DNA from: Brachypodium distachyon
Taxonomy: Eukaryota > Streptophyta > Magnoliopsida > Poales > Poaceae
Reading direction: 5' to 3'
Length of the DNA stretch: 64,000 nt
NCBI RefSeq assembly: GCF_000005505.3
Contig: NC_016133.3
Coordinates: forward strand, 45,597,237 to 45,661,236
A program made the translations under genes and the position numbers. Numbering within the stretch: position 1 is the first letter of the stretch; every line of letters starts with the position of its first letter. This document shows, in pieces, positions 46,506 to 61,600 of the stretch. The notes under the pieces were generated by a model. That model searched no databases, was not told the DNA's origin, and saw nothing but the letters and a program-made list of their open reading frames with translations.

Positions 46506-46611
46506 CGCCGATCCAAAACTAAAATCTAGGTTTTCCCTCAGTAAGAAGACAAGCAAAAGCGGCCAACCGATCCCCCTCAGCCCAGCGTACGGCGCAGCCG
46601 ACTAGCCGAGC

Positions 46612-49600
46612 ATGAGTGGCGGTGATAGTAGGCGACGGAGGCCGTCGGCCGGAGGAGGTGGAGGTGGAGGCGGCGGTGGCTGGGGCGGGCGGAGGTCTGG
46701 ATCGTCGGCGGCGAAGGAGCAGCGGCTGCGGCTGGGGGCGGAAGAGCTTCTCGAGAGCCGTCTCGGCTTCGCTCCCTACACCGAAGGAGAGCGCCGGCTT
46801 GGCTGGCTCCTCACCTTCTCCCCCGTGAGTTCCCTCTCTATCTCGCCCTTGTTCTTTCCTTGCAATTGCTCTAGCTTGAGTTGGGGCCGACCATGTTGTG
46901 CAATCAGCAGTAGAATTATGTAGATGCTGCGACATACTTCTGACATGAAGTGCAATTATTCTAGAAATTGACAGATCCATTGGTTATACAGACCAGGGAG
47001 ATAATGCTGGCTTGAAATCACACAAGGAATTGCTTGCTTGAAATCGATAGTGTTGAGTGGTGACTTTACTGCTAGTACGGGTTTAGTGAAATATCGTCTC
47101 GATTGCAACTGGTAGCTACAGTGAAAGTACTTCAAGGTATAGATTTTTCAGGATTCTTTGTGGATGTGCAACTTTTTTCAATAGTGAAAAGCTGTGCGCT
47201 ATATAAGTGAACTAACTGATAAAAATCTCTTAAGAACACGAGGAATTCTGCTGCCATATAGAGTTGTACCAGGAAATTTGCTGAAACCATCCACCCTGGT
47301 TAAAATCATTTGAATCTACATCGGGGATGAATCAAAGAACTGGCAGTAAACAATTAGAGAAGCTTAAGTTCAAGGTCAAGAGCCATCGCCTTAGGCAATT
47401 TGCAAAATCTAATGAAGAAACGGTTATCCTAGACACCCCTACTTATGTCAGTTTCTTACACCTCAATAACACCTGCAGTCATCGTGGGAGGATGAGGACA
47501 CAGGGAAAATCTACAGCTGTGTTGACCTATACTTCGTGTCCCAGGTAAACAGAGTGCAACTACAATAAGACACCACCCGACCTGCTACGTCTAATCGTTT
47601 ATGCTCCCTCACAGGATGGTTCTACATTTAAAGTGAAGTACAAGTTCCCACCTTATTTTTATGCTGCAACTAAGGTGAGCTTAAGGTTCTTGTCGGAGGG
47701 ACCCTGCTCTCTTATCCCATCAAATAATATGGGTCACAGAAAGTCTGTTAACTTTCCTGATGCTGACTTTTCCATTACTAATATTCTATTTTGGTGTATT
47801 GAAATGTTGCAGGAGAAGATGGAGTTGGAAGTTGAGGCGTATCTCCGGCGACGTTATGAAGGGGAAATTTCGGACATAGAAATAATTGAGAAAGAGGATC
47901 TTGATCTTGTATGTGCCTTAATTCAAATGTTTAATTCAGTATGCCATTTTGCCTGCATCATAAAGTGCTATTATTGCGATGAAATGAGTCCTATGTGCAG
48001 ATCTAAGATATTCTCTGCAGGGAATGTTCATCTCCTTATGTTTAATATTTTTGTATTCAGTTTCCACTAGTGTCCCTTTCTTAACTTAAGTTCCTTGCTA
48101 CAGTAGTGTGAGGTTCACGTGCTAAGTGTTCCATGTGATTTAACTTAAACTGAATCAATGCACAAGTTAGTTGCAATATGTTAAGCTGACTTGTTATTGT
48201 TTTGTTACGCTGTCCGACTTCCATGTTGTGACTACATAAAGGTGCTGTTGTTCTCATGCATGTTTTTTTTGTGCCATCTAGATTTTTCTTGGCCAAATGT
48301 AGCGGACAATTGTAACACATCATCTTTCTCTTGCAGAAAAACCACCTTTCTGGTTTGAAGAGAAAATATTTGAAGATTCAGTTTGACACTGTGCAGCAAT
48401 TAATGCGTGTAAGGAATGACCTATTGCATGTTGTCGAAAAGAATGAAGAAGAACGAGATGCTGTTGATGCATTTGAATCAATTTATGGTGTAAAAAGGTA
48501 CCCTACAGTAGTATCCATCTTAATTTCACTCGTGGCTGTAGACATGCTTCTATGATTCCTATGCAAAACAGCCCTTGTTTTGCCTTTTCCCCCTAGTTAT
48601 GTTTTGTTTGTACTAGGTGATATAATGTTTTAGTCTGGCTAATTTTCCATGTTATGCTTATCTTTTATTCGTGAACCTAAGATCTGTTGATCTTGTGCAT
48701 TATGACAGGGTAGAAAGGCCACAGGATTACATCAATTGCATCATTGATTTACGGGAATATGATGTCCCCTATCATGTTCGTTTTGCCACAGATAATGGTG
48801 AGTCTTAAGTTTGCCTGTTTTCTTTCATGTGATAACGAGGCACCGAAGCTAATTTTTCTACTTATTTGCAGATGTGAGATCTGGACAATGGTACAATGTT
48901 GGTGTATCTGGTTCTGATGTTTTGCTTCAGAGAAGGGAAGATCTGCTTCAGCGTGCAGAAGTTCATGTATGTGCATTTGATATTGAGACCACAAAGCTGC
49001 CCCTGAAGTTCCCAGATGCCGAATACGACAGTGTAATGATGATCTCCTACATGATTGATGGGCAAGGGTACTTGATAATCAACCGAGAGGTACGAGTTGT
49101 CTTGCTTTCGCTTTAGTTATATCTATAATTGTCCAGTTTATTTCTTGGACATCTTCTTTTCTGCATTTTGAACCCTGCTGCCTTTCTTTCGGTAGCCTGT
49201 TTTACTTGACATGTCTATATGCTGTTTTCCTTATGTTCTTTTGAAGCATGCAACTGTCCTTAGTCTGGCAAAAAATTCTTTTCAAAAATGATATTTTGTG
49301 TTAAAAAAGATGGTACTGGCCAAGGGGAAACCGAAGTTCTGTCTTGTGCATTGTTCACCAGATGCATACTTCAGAATTAACTTCTACAAACATGTACTCC
49401 CTCCGTCCCATATTAAGTGGCTTTCTATTACATGTATCTAGACGTTTTTAGGCATAGATACATTCATATTTGGTCAAATTTGAGTCAGTTAATATGGGAC
49501 GGAGGGAGTAACAGTTAAGCCATTAAATTAGCTGAGCCTACTTTTCTTGATTGTTATTGGAAGAGGCATTTAAGAAAAAGGGTTTGGACAATGTGTAATT

Positions 49601-52600
49601 TTTTTCATTTGTAGTGTGTAGGGGAAGATATTGAAGATCTGGAGTACACACCTAAACCAGAATTTGAGGGTTACTTCAGAGTTAAGAATGTTGCAAACGA
49701 GGTATGAGCAACTTTAACATGTTTTGTTAAGTATCATATGAATTTTAAGCATCCTAACAAATTTGCTTATTCCCTTTATGTTCTATTTGTGTAGGTGGAT
49801 CTACTTAAAGCTTGGTTTTCTCACATGCAAGAGGTTAAGCCCGGTATTTATGTTACATACAACGGTGACTTTTTTGACTGGCCATTTTTGGAGAAGAGAG
49901 CTGCTCACCATGGAATAAAAATGAATGAGGTATGGTTTAATTTCCTTAGTTTTAGCTGACATTTGTTTCTTTTGATATGACTCATGTAGTAGGATATGAT
50001 GAGTAAATTAGCTGTGTAATAAGATGCAGACAATCCTGGCCAAACAGTTGCATGCAAATAAAGTTATGTAAAACTGGCCATCTGTAAGCTAACAAAAAAA
50101 AAGGACACGTGACTGGGGTATCGTTCAGTAGCATGGTACTGTCCTCCATAATATGTCTAGGGATATTATGCACATATGTTATACATTTGTTATTGGTCTA
50201 GGTTCCTCAGAGATTGGGAAGAACATAGTTTAAAGGACAAACTATGTCATTCTTGTGCTATTTCCATTTCATTTTTACAGGAGATTGGATTCCAATGTGA
50301 CGATAATCAAGGGGAATGTCGAGCTAAATTCTCTTGTCATCTTGATTGCTTTGCCTGGGTGAAGCGAGATAGTTACCTTCCACAGGGAAGCCAGGGTCTA
50401 AAGGTGATACTTTACTTACTGAAAGAAAGATGCTATAAATTGAAGATCCCTATGCTTTTAGGATTAGATGATTTATCAAACTTGAGTTTCATACTTTTAA
50501 ACATACATTTTTTTCATAACTACATTCTATTATAAAAAATCCAGCTAGATGCATCATTGTCATTAGCCATGAATTTTTTTCTTGTTGCTAGAGTTTTTTT
50601 TTGCACTATTTGCTTTTTTTTCTTGAGAAAATGCAAAAGCCTTGTCTCGATGCATAGTTAGGAAGATAAAGTTATGTATGGAAGGTCAACTCAACCGTAC
50701 AAACACGGACATACTAAACTAATATAGCCGATAGAACCGTTTGTAGTCCTTTACCCTGGTTGTCGCCCACACCCCTGCTCCACACTCGATGATATCCAGG
50801 AGACAGTGACACCCAGCTTCTCGCCATTGAAGATGGCATTATTGGCTTCTTATCTTGCTTATTATTCTGAATTTGTTTCTTTTGTCCTTACATAGTTGTT
50901 TTCCTTTTTGACACTTGCAGGCTGTTACAAAAGCCAAGCTTGGTTATGATCCTTTGGAGGTTAATCCAGAAGATATGGTTCGCTTTGCAATGGAGCAGCC
51001 ACAGGTATGTCTTATCTCTGTCTTGGTGACGAGATAACTTTATCATTGAGAAGGCTAGTTTAAATGCAAATGATTATGTGACAACTAATAGTGAACATTG
51101 CTGCTTGTCTTTGTCATTGCTTTGGTTGTAAATGTACCCACTTAACCTAAAATGACACTGGTATTCATTTTTCTTGCATTTTCTCTTATTTTCAGACAAT
51201 GGCTTCTTATTCTGTATCAGATGCTGTTGCAACATATTACTTATACATGACTTATGTCCATCCATTTATCTTCTCCCTTGCAACCATAATACCTATGTCA
51301 CCTGATGAGGTATTGAGGAAAGGAAGCGGGACACTATGTGAAATGCTGCTAATGGTCCAGGTGTGTTAAATGAACTTTGCTGCCATATTTTTTCATGATG
51401 GCAAATTGGTGATATGTGCATCATTATGGCATGCTTATCATTCTTGCTGAAGTTTATGTTTTCTTATGCCTCATGAGAGTTCTTGTTATTTTTATAGCTG
51501 AATTGTGGCCTGTGGACAACTATATGTGATACATAACGCTTGTCATCTATAATTTAACAAGATGCACAGTTCTGCATAGATACTTCCTTTTCAACATATT
51601 CTTGAATGAGTCTTTTTGCTCCTGTGTTGGCCATTTGAACCCACTCCGGGCACTCGAGACTCCCAAGTCCCCACAACATAGAAGTACCGCTTACTAAACT
51701 GCTTCTAGTTTTTTCTGATGCCTGCTGAAATCAGTTTCTTCTGATGTACAGGCATTCAAGGCTAATATCATTTGTCCTAACAAGCACCAAGCTGACCTGG
51801 AGAAGTTCTACAATAACCGTCTCGTAGAAAGCGAAACATACATTGGTGGTCATGTTGAGTGTCTTGAAACTGGTGTGTTTAGATCTGATCTTCCTACAAA
51901 GTTTCAGCTTGAACCCTCAGCCTATGAGGTAAGTTGAGTTCTAATATTATGGAAGTGTTAATTTAGATTGGAAAAACATAATTTTTGTAACCATTTTCAT
52001 TGCTGACTGGATTAATAATTTGCTGCACAATGATATGGTATTATACAATAATTTGCGTTCATATTTTTAGTACATTAACTTAACACATATTTGGTCTTCC
52101 AGCAATTGATTGAAAATCTTGACCGTGATCTGCAATATTCCATTTCCGTAGAAGGAAAGTTAGATATCAATTCTGTCACAAATTATGATGAAGTCAAGGA
52201 TGCCATAAAGCAAAAGGTATTGTATCTCATGCAGCTGCAGTCTTTGATCTTGACTCTCTTTTCAGTGTGTTAAAGGCCAACGTGAAAAACAAATGTATTC
52301 TACCACTGTAGCTCATATTTTTGTGTTGTTTCCTGAGAAACTTATCCACCTTTTGAGTTTTTTTTTTGGCAAAATGTTGGGTGGCTTGGGCCTTCCTGGT
52401 CTGGTAACTAAGTTTTTAAAGCCAAAATGAAGGCTAGCCAATTGATGCCAAATTGTTCACAAGCCAATGTGAGGAGAAACATGGGCAATTGGCAAACTTC
52501 GGGACCAAACCAAGTGAAGGCCAAATATTTATTTCTTAGCTTGGCAAAATTTGGCTTGGCAAACGTAGTCCCCAAACCAGGCAAGCTTGTTAGTTCACTG

Positions 52601-55600
52601 TGCTATGCTGTGAGGCCCTGGAATAAATTGCAATTGTTAATATACCAAGGACAGTTATTATTTACTTATATAATTATCTTGCTGAACATAATAGCAGCAT
52701 AACTGGCATAGTTAAACTGTTGTGACTTGCCAGCTCCAAGCTTGATTGTCCTTTGTCATGTTGAATTCACAGCTTATTTCGTTGCGAGACCACCCAACTC
52801 GTGAAGAATGCCCTCTTATATATCATCTGGATGTTGCTGCAATGTATCCAAATATCATTTTGACAAATAGGCTCCAGGTATTCTTGTACACTTTAATCAA
52901 GTATTTCAATATTTCAATGTCGCACTGCTGTTATGAACACCATGGATACTTTCATGACCATGAGTGATCTATATAAATTTTGTCTGCATAACAAGTTAAG
53001 GAGATCTTGATCTGGTGAGGTACAGCTTAATTTATGAGGATTGTCTGGTTGAGATGTAGAATCTCTTTGGGCATCATTTGCTTAATCATCATTCTGGGGT
53101 TTATAGAAAATACAGGGGCAGGAAATTTGAACTGTGGCATTGCCAAAATTCAATTATGGCACCATTGTGTTTCAGCATTGATTGTCTCACCCAAAACATG
53201 TGTAATTCACACATTCTTGAGCTGGGGGCACAAGTGCAGGCTCAGTATAGTGACACCGTGCAGACACCACAATAATTTTAATAAACTGAACATAGGTAGT
53301 CTTGAGCTTACTGTTTTCTGCTTTCATAGCATAGTTTCTTGCGCAAACCAATTGACGTAAAAGCTTAGCTGTTATAGTCCTTATGGAAAGGTGTGTAATG
53401 CAAACTAAACTATTAGCTACACATGTTTCGGCAAGCATTTAAGTGATGTTTAAATTATACATTTATGTCTGCTGACGACAGTACTACACAGGCTGTTAAC
53501 TAAGGCCTCTTTGTTTAAGTCACCATATGTTACGGAAGATTTAACCAATGTGGTTCAGCTTTATTATGTCAGTGTACTGTTGTACAAGGTATTTACATGA
53601 TTATAACAATTAAACCAAGTCTTCTCTTTTCCTACTTGTTGATGGCAGCCACCATCCATAGTTACAGATGTGGACTGCACAGCATGCGATTTCAATCGCC
53701 CTGGAAAGAATTGCCTTAGAACACTTGAATGGGTGTGGCGAGGAGAGACTTACATGGCGAAAAAGAGGTATAATTTACAAATTTATATAAGTATGTTGAG
53801 TTTTCCAATCTAAGGTTACTCTATTTTGCAGTGACTATCATCATATCAAGAGGCAAATTGAGTCAGAGATGATTCAAGCTGGTGGGACTACATCTTCAAA
53901 GCCTTTTCTTGACCTCTCAAAACCAGAACATTTACTAAAACTTAAGGATCGTTTAAAGAAGTACTGCCAGAAGGTACTATATTCGAATTCGTGGGTTAAC
54001 TCTTTTGGCGGGCCTTCACTGACTATACCATGTGGCACAATGCAGGCGTATAGGAGAGTGGTTGACAAGCCAATCACAGAAGTGAGAGAAGCTGGAATAT
54101 GCATGCGTGAAAATTCTTTCTATGTAGATACAGTGCGAAGGTCAGTCAGACATATTTATTATATTTTTGTTCCTTTTTAAGTCTATTTTCCCTTACATGA
54201 TAATTCATGGTGAAGGGAACTGCATATTTTTGTTGATATCACTATAGTATCTGCTAATAATTTTCGTGTAGTTGCTCTAAAATGTCCCCTTTATTTGATA
54301 TTGCAGCTTTCGTGATAGAAGGTATGAATACAAAGGCCTGAACAAAACATGGAAAGGAAAACTGGCAGAAGCAAAAGCAAGTGGAAATTCTATCAAAATT
54401 CAAGAAGCACAGGTTCAGTAATCCCTATTTAGATACTTATTAGTTATTACTGTATATGTTTCAGTCATTTTGAGCTTTCTTTGGTGCTTCTCTACTTGCA
54501 TTTTGCAGGACATGGTTGTGCTATTTGATTCTTTGCAGCTTGCTCACAAGTGCATATTGAATTCTTTTTATGGATATGTTATGCGCAAGTAAGTGAAATT
54601 TATACAGATGGTATAATTTTCCTTTGTCTTCATGTATTGTGATCAGGTATGTAACAACTAACTCAAAATAATAATCCTATGTAATAATAATATGTCTTTT
54701 CTGATTTAGGGGTGCAAGATGGTACTCTATGGAAATGGCTGGTGTTGTAACATATACTGGTGCGAAGATCATCCAAAATGCTCGACTACTTGTAGACAAA
54801 ATTGGAAGACCACTGGAACTGGACACTGATGGCATTTGGTGTGTTTTGCCTGGTTCTTTTCCAGAGAACTTTACATTCAAGACAACGTGAGAACACTATT
54901 ATTTGGTTTTCTTCAAAAGTTCTTGAAACGTCATATGTATGAAACTTTCATATTGCTGTCATTGTCAGTTCATGACTATCTGTCTGTTGAGTATCGTGCT
55001 TGCCTGATTATAAGTGATCTTTTCTCTTGTCAATATGAATAGCTCTTTCTATATTCAAACAATAAGTTAAAATAGATACTGAATGCAAAACCAACGTAAC
55101 TCCAAAACTTTCGGTGTATCAAAGAGCTGAAGTAATCGATCTGACTCATGCATTCTCCAAGCCACAATTTGGGCTACAATACGTGTTATCTGTCTTAATA
55201 TGTGAGTGAGCAAAATTGGAGAATGTTAAGTTATTGACTTTATGAATCATAACGACCCTTATTTTAAATTGGAGATAGTATAAAGTACTCCCTCCGTCCT
55301 AAAATAAGTGACGTGGATTTGTATAAGAATCTATACGAATCCACGTCACTTATTTTGGGATGGAGGGGGTAACTTTCTATCCAGAAAAGTGATTTGCCTA
55401 TGGTGTTTATCAGAATAAACATCCTGATGTTATATCCTTACACTCAGTTTTGTATGCTAACACTTGTTGGTATTTCAGATCTGGGAAGAAGCTCACAATA
55501 TCTTATCCTTGTGTTATGCTTAATGTTGATGTTGCACGAAATAACACCAATGATCAATATCAGGTAAGAGTTGTTATTCTGCAAGTTGTGCTTCAAATTA

Positions 55601-58600
55601 TTTGGTTCATTCACAGTTGGAATGCTATTAATTGCTTGTTTTCTTACTAGACACTGAAAGATCCAGTAAATAAGCTATATACAACAAACAGTGAATGTTC
55701 CATCGAATTTGAGGTGGATGGACCTTACAAGGTGAACTGATTTATTGGGATTACTGTTTTCCTTCTACTCTTGCAAAATTTTCTACTCTCTGATCCAAGT
55801 AAAACTGTTCTTACTCATTTTTGCATATGTCACATTGGTTGCTAAAATTATAGGCTATGATTCTACCTGCCTCTAAAGAGGAAGGGATTCTGATAAAGAA
55901 GAGGTATGCTGTCTTCAATGAAGATGGCACCCTGGCTGAACTGAAAGGTTTTGAGATTAAGCGTCGAGGTGAGCTGAAGCTCATCAAAGTGTTTCAGGTA
56001 TGTGCTCCATTTCTGCATCAGTTTCTAAGTTTACATGTTCTAAGTAGGAATACATGGAGTACACATCAGTTAATGCCCAGTTTAATTTCTTAGTTTTCTA
56101 TTTTTGCTTGTAGGCAGAGGTATTTGATAAATTTCTCCACGGTTCTACTTTAGAAGAATGTTATGCAGCTGTTGCCTCTGTAGCTAACCGTTGGTTAGAC
56201 CTACTGGATGTAAGTGGTTTCGAAAGTTGACAGTGATATATGCCTTTTAATTCCAAACAATCCAGTGGCATTATTAAATCCATGCAGAATTATCTAATGA
56301 TATTTGTCGATTGCAGAATCAAGGAATTGATATTTCTGATAGTGAGTTGCTTGGCTTCATATCGGAGTCAAGCACAATGAGTAAATCTCTTGTTGACTAT
56401 GGAGAACAAAAGTCATGTGCTGTAACGACAGCGAAAAGACTTGCTGAATTCCTTGGAGATTCAATGGTTAAAGACAAAGGACTACACTGCCAATATATAG
56501 TTGCCCGGGAGCCACAAGTAAGTACTGAGGTGTTAAACAATTAACATTTTGCAGCAACCCATAGCATTAAGTTCTTATAGTTGCCAATACTATGTTCTTC
56601 CTGCTATTTTCCACTCTGGCATCTGTCATGTGATCCTTTAAGCATCTGGGCAAACATTGCCTCATTCATTTCATGGCAATAGTTTACTCCTATAATTTTG
56701 AATGACTTACATTGTTATATAGAACTTGTCCATAATAATGTTCGTCTTTCCCAAATCATGTAGGGCACACCAGTGAGTGAGCGTGCTGTTCCAGTAGCTA
56801 TTTTTGAGACAGATGATGGTACCATTTTTCATGCAAATCACTGCTTTTGTATCAACCAAACTGTTCGGTTCTACTTACAATCTCTTGGTATCTTCATATT
56901 ATACAGAAATTGCAAAGTTTTATTTAAGAAAATGGTGCAAAGTTTCCACTGAAGCAAACATCCGATTCATTCTTGATTGGTCTTACTACAAGCAACGCTT
57001 AAGCTCAGCTATTCAGAAGATCATAACTATTCCTGCAGCAATGCAAAAGGTAATATATAGTTCTGTCTTTTTCCTGTTAATTATCTGTGCTATTTTCTGA
57101 GATATTTAACCCCTACAGATATCAAATCCTGTACCCCGAGTTCTTCATCCTGATTGGTTGCATAAAAAGGTCAGAGAGAAGGATGATCGATTTCGCCAGC
57201 GGAAACTACATGATATGTTTAGTCCCTTGGATAAAGACAGGGGGATGCAGAACTTGAATGGGACTGGAGACATGGAAGATTTTTTAACACCAAACAATGG
57301 TTTAAGAAAAGCTGCTGCATCCCATGGTTTTAACATTGGCAAAGAAAATCGTAGAAATGGGCCACCATCAGAAGAAGCTGGTTCACATCGTAGCAAGAAC
57401 CAGCAAAAATCTGTAACCAGGTCAAATGAGCCACTCCGAGATGACTCTGCTGATGAACGAGTTGACAGAAGTACTGATTATCAAGGATGGCTTGATGCGA
57501 GGAAGAGAAAATGGAAAAATGTCCGTGAACAGAAAAAACGTCGAAGGTAATATATACACAATAGTTAAATCATTTTATGCTGGTAACTGATTCTGATAGA
57601 TCCAAACTCTTTAGTCTAATGTTGGGAGCTTAGCGTTTTATGACGGCTAGTCGTGGCTTCCAAACATGTTAGTCCTATTGAGCGGAATCTAAGGTAACAG
57701 CAAGTGTGCAGGTCAGCCTTAGCTTTTCCGATGAATATTCCGAAGGTTTGTTGAACACAAAATCAGATACCTGGTTTTCCTGCATCCATCCCATTATCAG
57801 AAGACTGAATTACTGCACAAAATTGATCCTAATACTTGCCCACAAGAAAAACTCATTGACGATGGTTGTAGGGTTGCATGTTCATAGCCCGATCGCTCTA
57901 TAACTTGGAGTAATTTAATGTATCTAATTGTGATAGCCTCTAGCAAATCAATCTATTGCTATTATATAGTTTCTCAACCCGTACTAGGCCGACTGTAAAC
58001 AGTTACGAGCTTGACAATGAAGCAGACATAGACTGAACCCTGGCAGTACGTGGTGATGTCACCATTAGCTGCTGTGATGGCCCTTGATTGTAAGAATTTA
58101 TTGAATCTATGTGCAATGAAAACCAAGAAACAAACATAAATGCAAGGATCCACAAAGTCAGTGTAATCACTGATTAGAAGCAACAGGCTAGTTAGATCGG
58201 AAGACCTTATATTTATTGAAATCAATTTCCATGGACTATGGCTCAGTTTGCGGTTGTTGAACTGTACTGCACTGAACTTATTTTATAATCTACTGTGAAA
58301 ACACACACCAGGGAAGCAGAAAAAGGCTGGTCAGCCAAACAATAATATAGGCAAAAGCGGAGGCAAACGGGATCACGAGAATTCTCCACGATAACAAACA
58401 TAGTCTACATGATAAAAAAAAGGTGCAAGCTATAAGCACTAGAAGAACTTGAGAGCTGCACTGTCAAGATAATGCCCAGAATCTCGCAGACTTCTGCTGC
58501 CCATCAATTAAAATAAGAAAAGTTTCAAAGTTTTGAACACATGAAATTTTGTGTGGAAATCGCTAAATTGGATGTACGAAGTTGACGGTATGCATCATTT

Positions 58601-61600
58601 CCATAGCCAAGGAGAGATAGGCCTGGTGCTTGCGGGTGGCAGGGTTTTTCCTGGCTGGGCTCTGTCTTAGACTCTTCAAAGCCTTTTCTTGACCTCTCAA
58701 GAATATGCCGAGCGTAGGCGATACTGGCCTAAGCAGCCCCACACGGCCATTATTTCTTGCTAGTTCTTGCTAGTGCCTAGGAAATCAGGACATAGTATAA
58801 AGTAGCTTTTGTCCTTACTGTGGTGCTATGAAAGGTGCACCAGATTCCAGTGTTCTAGGCGTCACTGATTTTGTTTTTGTAATAATATATTGTTTCAAGC
58901 AGTAAACATCTATGCTTGTCTTATAGGGATTGGATGTATAGCTTTTGTTCTTTGAGCTAATCTATTTTTCTTCTTTTTGCTGGAGTTATTAGTGCAATTG
59001 AGACTAAACCAAGTGAAAATACTGATGAAAATGAATGCTCATGTTCCCTTGTGCTTCCTTCTATCAGGTTGGGTTCTGCTGCTTCTTCTGAGGGTCCCAC
59101 TAATGGTTTGTTTTCTGCAAGAAACGTCAGCCAGTTACGTGGCAATGGTAGAAATCGATCTACATTTTTCCAGAAACAAGAATTGTCCCTCTTTAGATCC
59201 CATTGGCAGGCATGTAACTTCTAATGTCTTAATTATGTTCAATGGTATTTGCGTTATCATGTATTAAGTGCGTTAATCAATGCTGTTCTTTGTATTGATG
59301 AGTGATGTCTCCATACATATTTTCCACATCAGATAATCCAGCTTGCTCCAAGTACATTGCCTGGCCGCTTTTTTGCATGGGTTGTTGCTGACGGGATCAT
59401 GTTCAAGATTCCTATCAATGTGCCTAGAGTTTTTTACCTAAACTCTAAAGCTCCTGTCACAGAAGAGTTTCCAGGAAGGCGTGTAAAGAAGATTCTTCCT
59501 CATGGAAGACCATGTTTCAATCTCATTGAGGTGAAAATTGTGGATATTAGCTGCGAAGCAACTAGGGATTGGGTTTCTTTTCTAATATAACATACTAATG
59601 GCTATGGCATTCAGGTTGTAACTAGTGAAGAACAGTTTAGAGCTGAAGGGAAAAAACTTGCTGCTCATCTTGCAGAGCCAGATGTTGAAGTGAGTATTTG
59701 CCAACTTGTGAACATGGTTTGTATGTTTTTTCTTTTATCCTGCTTATAAACATTGGAATTGCATTTAGGGAATATATGAGACAAAAATTCCACTGGAGCT
59801 TAATGCTGTTCTGCAAATTGGTTGTGTCTGCAAAGTGGACAAGTCTGCAAAAAAAAGAAGTATCCAAGACGGATGGGATCTTGCTGAGTTGCAAATGAAA
59901 ACAACAGCGGAGTGCTCATACCTGGAACAAACAGTTTCATTTTTCTATCTATACCACAGGTAGGCCTGATGATAGCTATAATAAAACCTACAATGGTGAT
60001 CTAAATTGACTTAGGGCTTTATTATCAGCTCTATGATAACATTATCTAAAAAAAGTTCTATGGTAAGCCATTGTACTATTTAAGATACATGTTGGTTTTA
60101 ATTTGAGACTGATATCTCGATTATCTTATTTCCAGCTTGTCTGAAGGAAGGGCTGTATATGTCATGTACTTTCCTACATCTTTCAGAATACATGCAGTGG
60201 TTGTCAATCCTTTCCGCAACAAAGAATTATCTCCGGCATTTCTTGAAAAACAATTTCGGGATGCTTGCCAAGCTTCTGGACCTTTGCATGAAAATCTCAC
60301 TTTCCATGTAAGAGGGAAAAAGTGATAAGCTAAACATAAATTCAGTCTTGCTGCTTAGCATGCTAATTCTGATTGTTTGATATGTGTATTTTAGGTGGAC
60401 TACCACACATCAATTGATACAGGTAGCAAATACGTGGAAAGAACGTTACTTGAGTACAGGTATGCAATTTTCCGTTTAATTCAAGTATCAATTGTATTTC
60501 ACTGGTTCATTCGAGTGAGATGCGCACACTAAGTAACTTCTTCAGAAAGCTGAAGCCCTACAAGTACAAGCATGCATATTTAAATTACCCTAGTTTTGGT
60601 GGCAACTTACTGATTACCAGACTGACCAATCATGTTTAAGCAAATTATCTGAAATTCTGAATTAAAAATAACTCTGTGTATTTAATATTGTTTTTTCTTA
60701 AAACAAATCTGGGGTAAAAGTGTGATGCATCGTGTCATTGTAAGTATGTATACATATCAATAATGGAGTTCAATTCTTATATTACTCAAATGGTATTAAG
60801 TTGAGGAATATTTTTCTCAACAGCTTGTGTGCTTGGCAGTAGTACTAGCCAAGAAGCTTTCAACAAAAAAACTAGCCAATAAATGGCTGTTGTTTCTTAT
60901 GTTTTCTTGTGATAAGCTAAGTTACATATTTTGTAGACAACAACATCCTGGACCTGTCATTCTTGGCATATGCATCATAGAATGCCCTAAACTCAGTTAT
61001 AAGGCAAGCTGTACGCGCACTTGATGCATAATGCCAATTGTAAATGTGTACACATGTCAAGAATGGAGTTCAACCTTATACTACATCCGTTCCTAAATGT
61101 AAAAAGTCCTAGTTTTGTCCTAAGTCAAACTTCTTAAAGTTTGACCAAGTTTATAGAAAAATATATCAACATCTAGAATATCAAATAAGTATACTATGAA
61201 AATATATATCATGATGGATTTAATAAACTATTTAGAGTCGTAGATGTTGGTTTTTTTTTTTATAAGATTGGTCAAAGTTTAAATTTTTTGACTTAGGACA
61301 AGCTTAGGACTTCTTACATTTTTAGGAGTGAAGGGGGCATTAATCAAATGGTATTAAGTTGAGAAATATTTTTCTCTACAGCGTGTGTGCTTGGCAGCAT
61401 TACTCGCTAAGAAGCTCTCAACAACAGAAAACTAGCAAATAAATGACTGCTGTTTCAGATGTTTTCTTGTGATAAACTAAGTGACTTATTTTGTAGACAA
61501 CAACATCCTGGACCTGTCATATGCATCATAGAATGCCCTAAACTCAGAGTTATAAGGGAAGCTGTACGGGCACTTGATGATTTCCCATGTGTAACCATTC

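Noticed and set aside
52380..52620. MITE-like segment with repeated CTTGGCAAA/GCCAA motifs in a polymerase intron
   Set aside because: No consistent inverted termini or target duplication could be defined.
60937..61023. Extra coding exon of polymerase epsilon
   Set aside because: It repeats exon 36 but is shifted in frame and has no donor site.
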